Of a stretch of DNA of 16,471 nt, positions 16,200-16,471 are shown piece after piece. Position 1 is the stretch's first letter. Every line of letters starts with the position of its first letter. Source of the stretch: an uncultured Oscillospiraceae bacterium (GTDB lineage: Bacteria; Bacillota; Clostridia; Oscillospirales; Oscillospiraceae). The stretch lies in NCBI GenBank assembly GCA_944385305.1, contig CALWWS010000154.1, positions 1 to 16,471 on the forward strand, read 5' to 3'. The notes under the pieces are model-generated. The model had not been told where the DNA came from and searched no databases. It saw only the letters and a list, made by a program, of their open reading frames with translations. A program made the position numbers and the translations under genes.

Positions 16200-16471
16200 T
16201 TACAGGCCCAGGTATCCCAGCACGCCCACCCCCACGCACAGCGCGGCGGCGCACACGAGAAACACGGCGTCCTTCCCCTGGTAGCGCAGCTGGCGCAGGC
16301 GGGTGCGTCCCTCGCCCCCGTGGTAGCAGCGGCACTCCATGGCAATGGCCAGCTCGTCGGCCCGGCGGAAGGCGGAGATGAACAGGGGCACCAGCAGGGG
16401 CACCAGGGCCTTGGCCTTCTGGAGCAGATTGCCGGTGTCAAAGTCGGCCCCCCGGGCCTTCTGGGCGGACA
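16200..16471 (-). CDS. ecfT: Energy-coupling factor transporter transmembrane protein EcfT, C-terminal part
   Basis: The membrane scaffold that links S components such as RibU to the EcfA/EcfA' ATPases. The frame is open to the window edge; about 89 C-terminal residues are visible out of some 260. They contain [30 protein letters not shown], the signature of the coupling helices in which the A-R-x-like motifs contact the ATPases, followed by a final hydrophobic span and the stop at 16200. Position before truA fits the common ecfA-ecfA'-ecfT-truA order; the ATPase genes would lie outside the window. It is a likely partner of the ribU product encoded 8 kb away. Confidence 0.9.
   Translation of the reverse strand, partial: SAQKARGADFDTGNLLQKAKALVPLLVPLFISAFRRADELAIAMECRCYHGGEGRTRLRQLRYQGKDAVFLVCAAALCVGVGVLGYLGL

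Overview
This is a 16.5 kb stretch of a GC-rich (about 60% or more) bacterial chromosome, almost wholly coding, with strong AGGAGG-type ribosome sites and sigma-A-like promoters. Four things point to a high-GC gut Firmicute of the Oscillospiraceae type (Flavonifractor/Intestinimonas-like): a group II ECF transporter with a RibU-type S component, an ecfT-truA pair, a ClpE-like ATPase with an N-terminal zinc finger, and a type-2 ArgC next to a bifunctional ArgJ. That taxonomic placement is inference from gene content and composition; no homology search was possible.

Layout. (1) Positions 1-6227, + strand: the arginine operon argH (5' end outside the window)-argC-argJ-argB-argD-argF, tightly packed and closed by a strong terminator that also serves the converging dinB. 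With ArgJ recycling the acetyl group, it covers the acetylated route from glutamate to ornithine, then citrulline (ArgF) and the last step (ArgH). argG is not in the window. (2) Positions 6235-8405, - strand: dinB (DNA polymerase IV) with a LexA-like site inside its promoter, and upstream of it ribU, the riboflavin S component, under an FMN riboswitch whose leader carries an exact 8-nt complement of the ribU ribosome site. (3) Positions 8419-9073, + strand: a divergent promoter and a SLOG/DUF1273 (YpsA-like) gene with its own terminator. (4) Positions 9074-10721, + strand: a single-gene unit encoding a radical SAM protein with a SPASM-like C-terminal region and a very cysteine-rich tail. (5) Positions 10728-16471, - strand: an apparent operon read as ecfT (5' end outside the window)-truA-DUF5711 protein-cvpA-clpE-like, ending at a perfect 32-bp palindromic terminator.

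How the genes relate. The arginine genes form one pathway unit. ArgB carries the N-terminal helix and C-terminal signature of arginine-inhibited kinases, so feedback control probably acts there. RibU needs an EcfT/EcfA module; the EcfT at the right edge is a natural candidate, encoded separately as in group II ECF systems. dinB, and possibly the SLOG gene, may belong to the SOS regulon. The ecfT-to-clpE run mixes a housekeeping pair with envelope proteins and a protein-unfolding ATPase.

Points of most interest: an apparent frameshift at a run of eight C residues (- strand) in the DUF5711 gene; an enlarged, internally repeated middle domain in the ClpE-like protein; the cysteine tail of the radical SAM protein; and the ribU leader. 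No gene-free stretch exceeds about 250 bases (the longest is 9032-9278). No tRNA, rRNA, CRISPR array, insertion sequence or prophage gene was seen.
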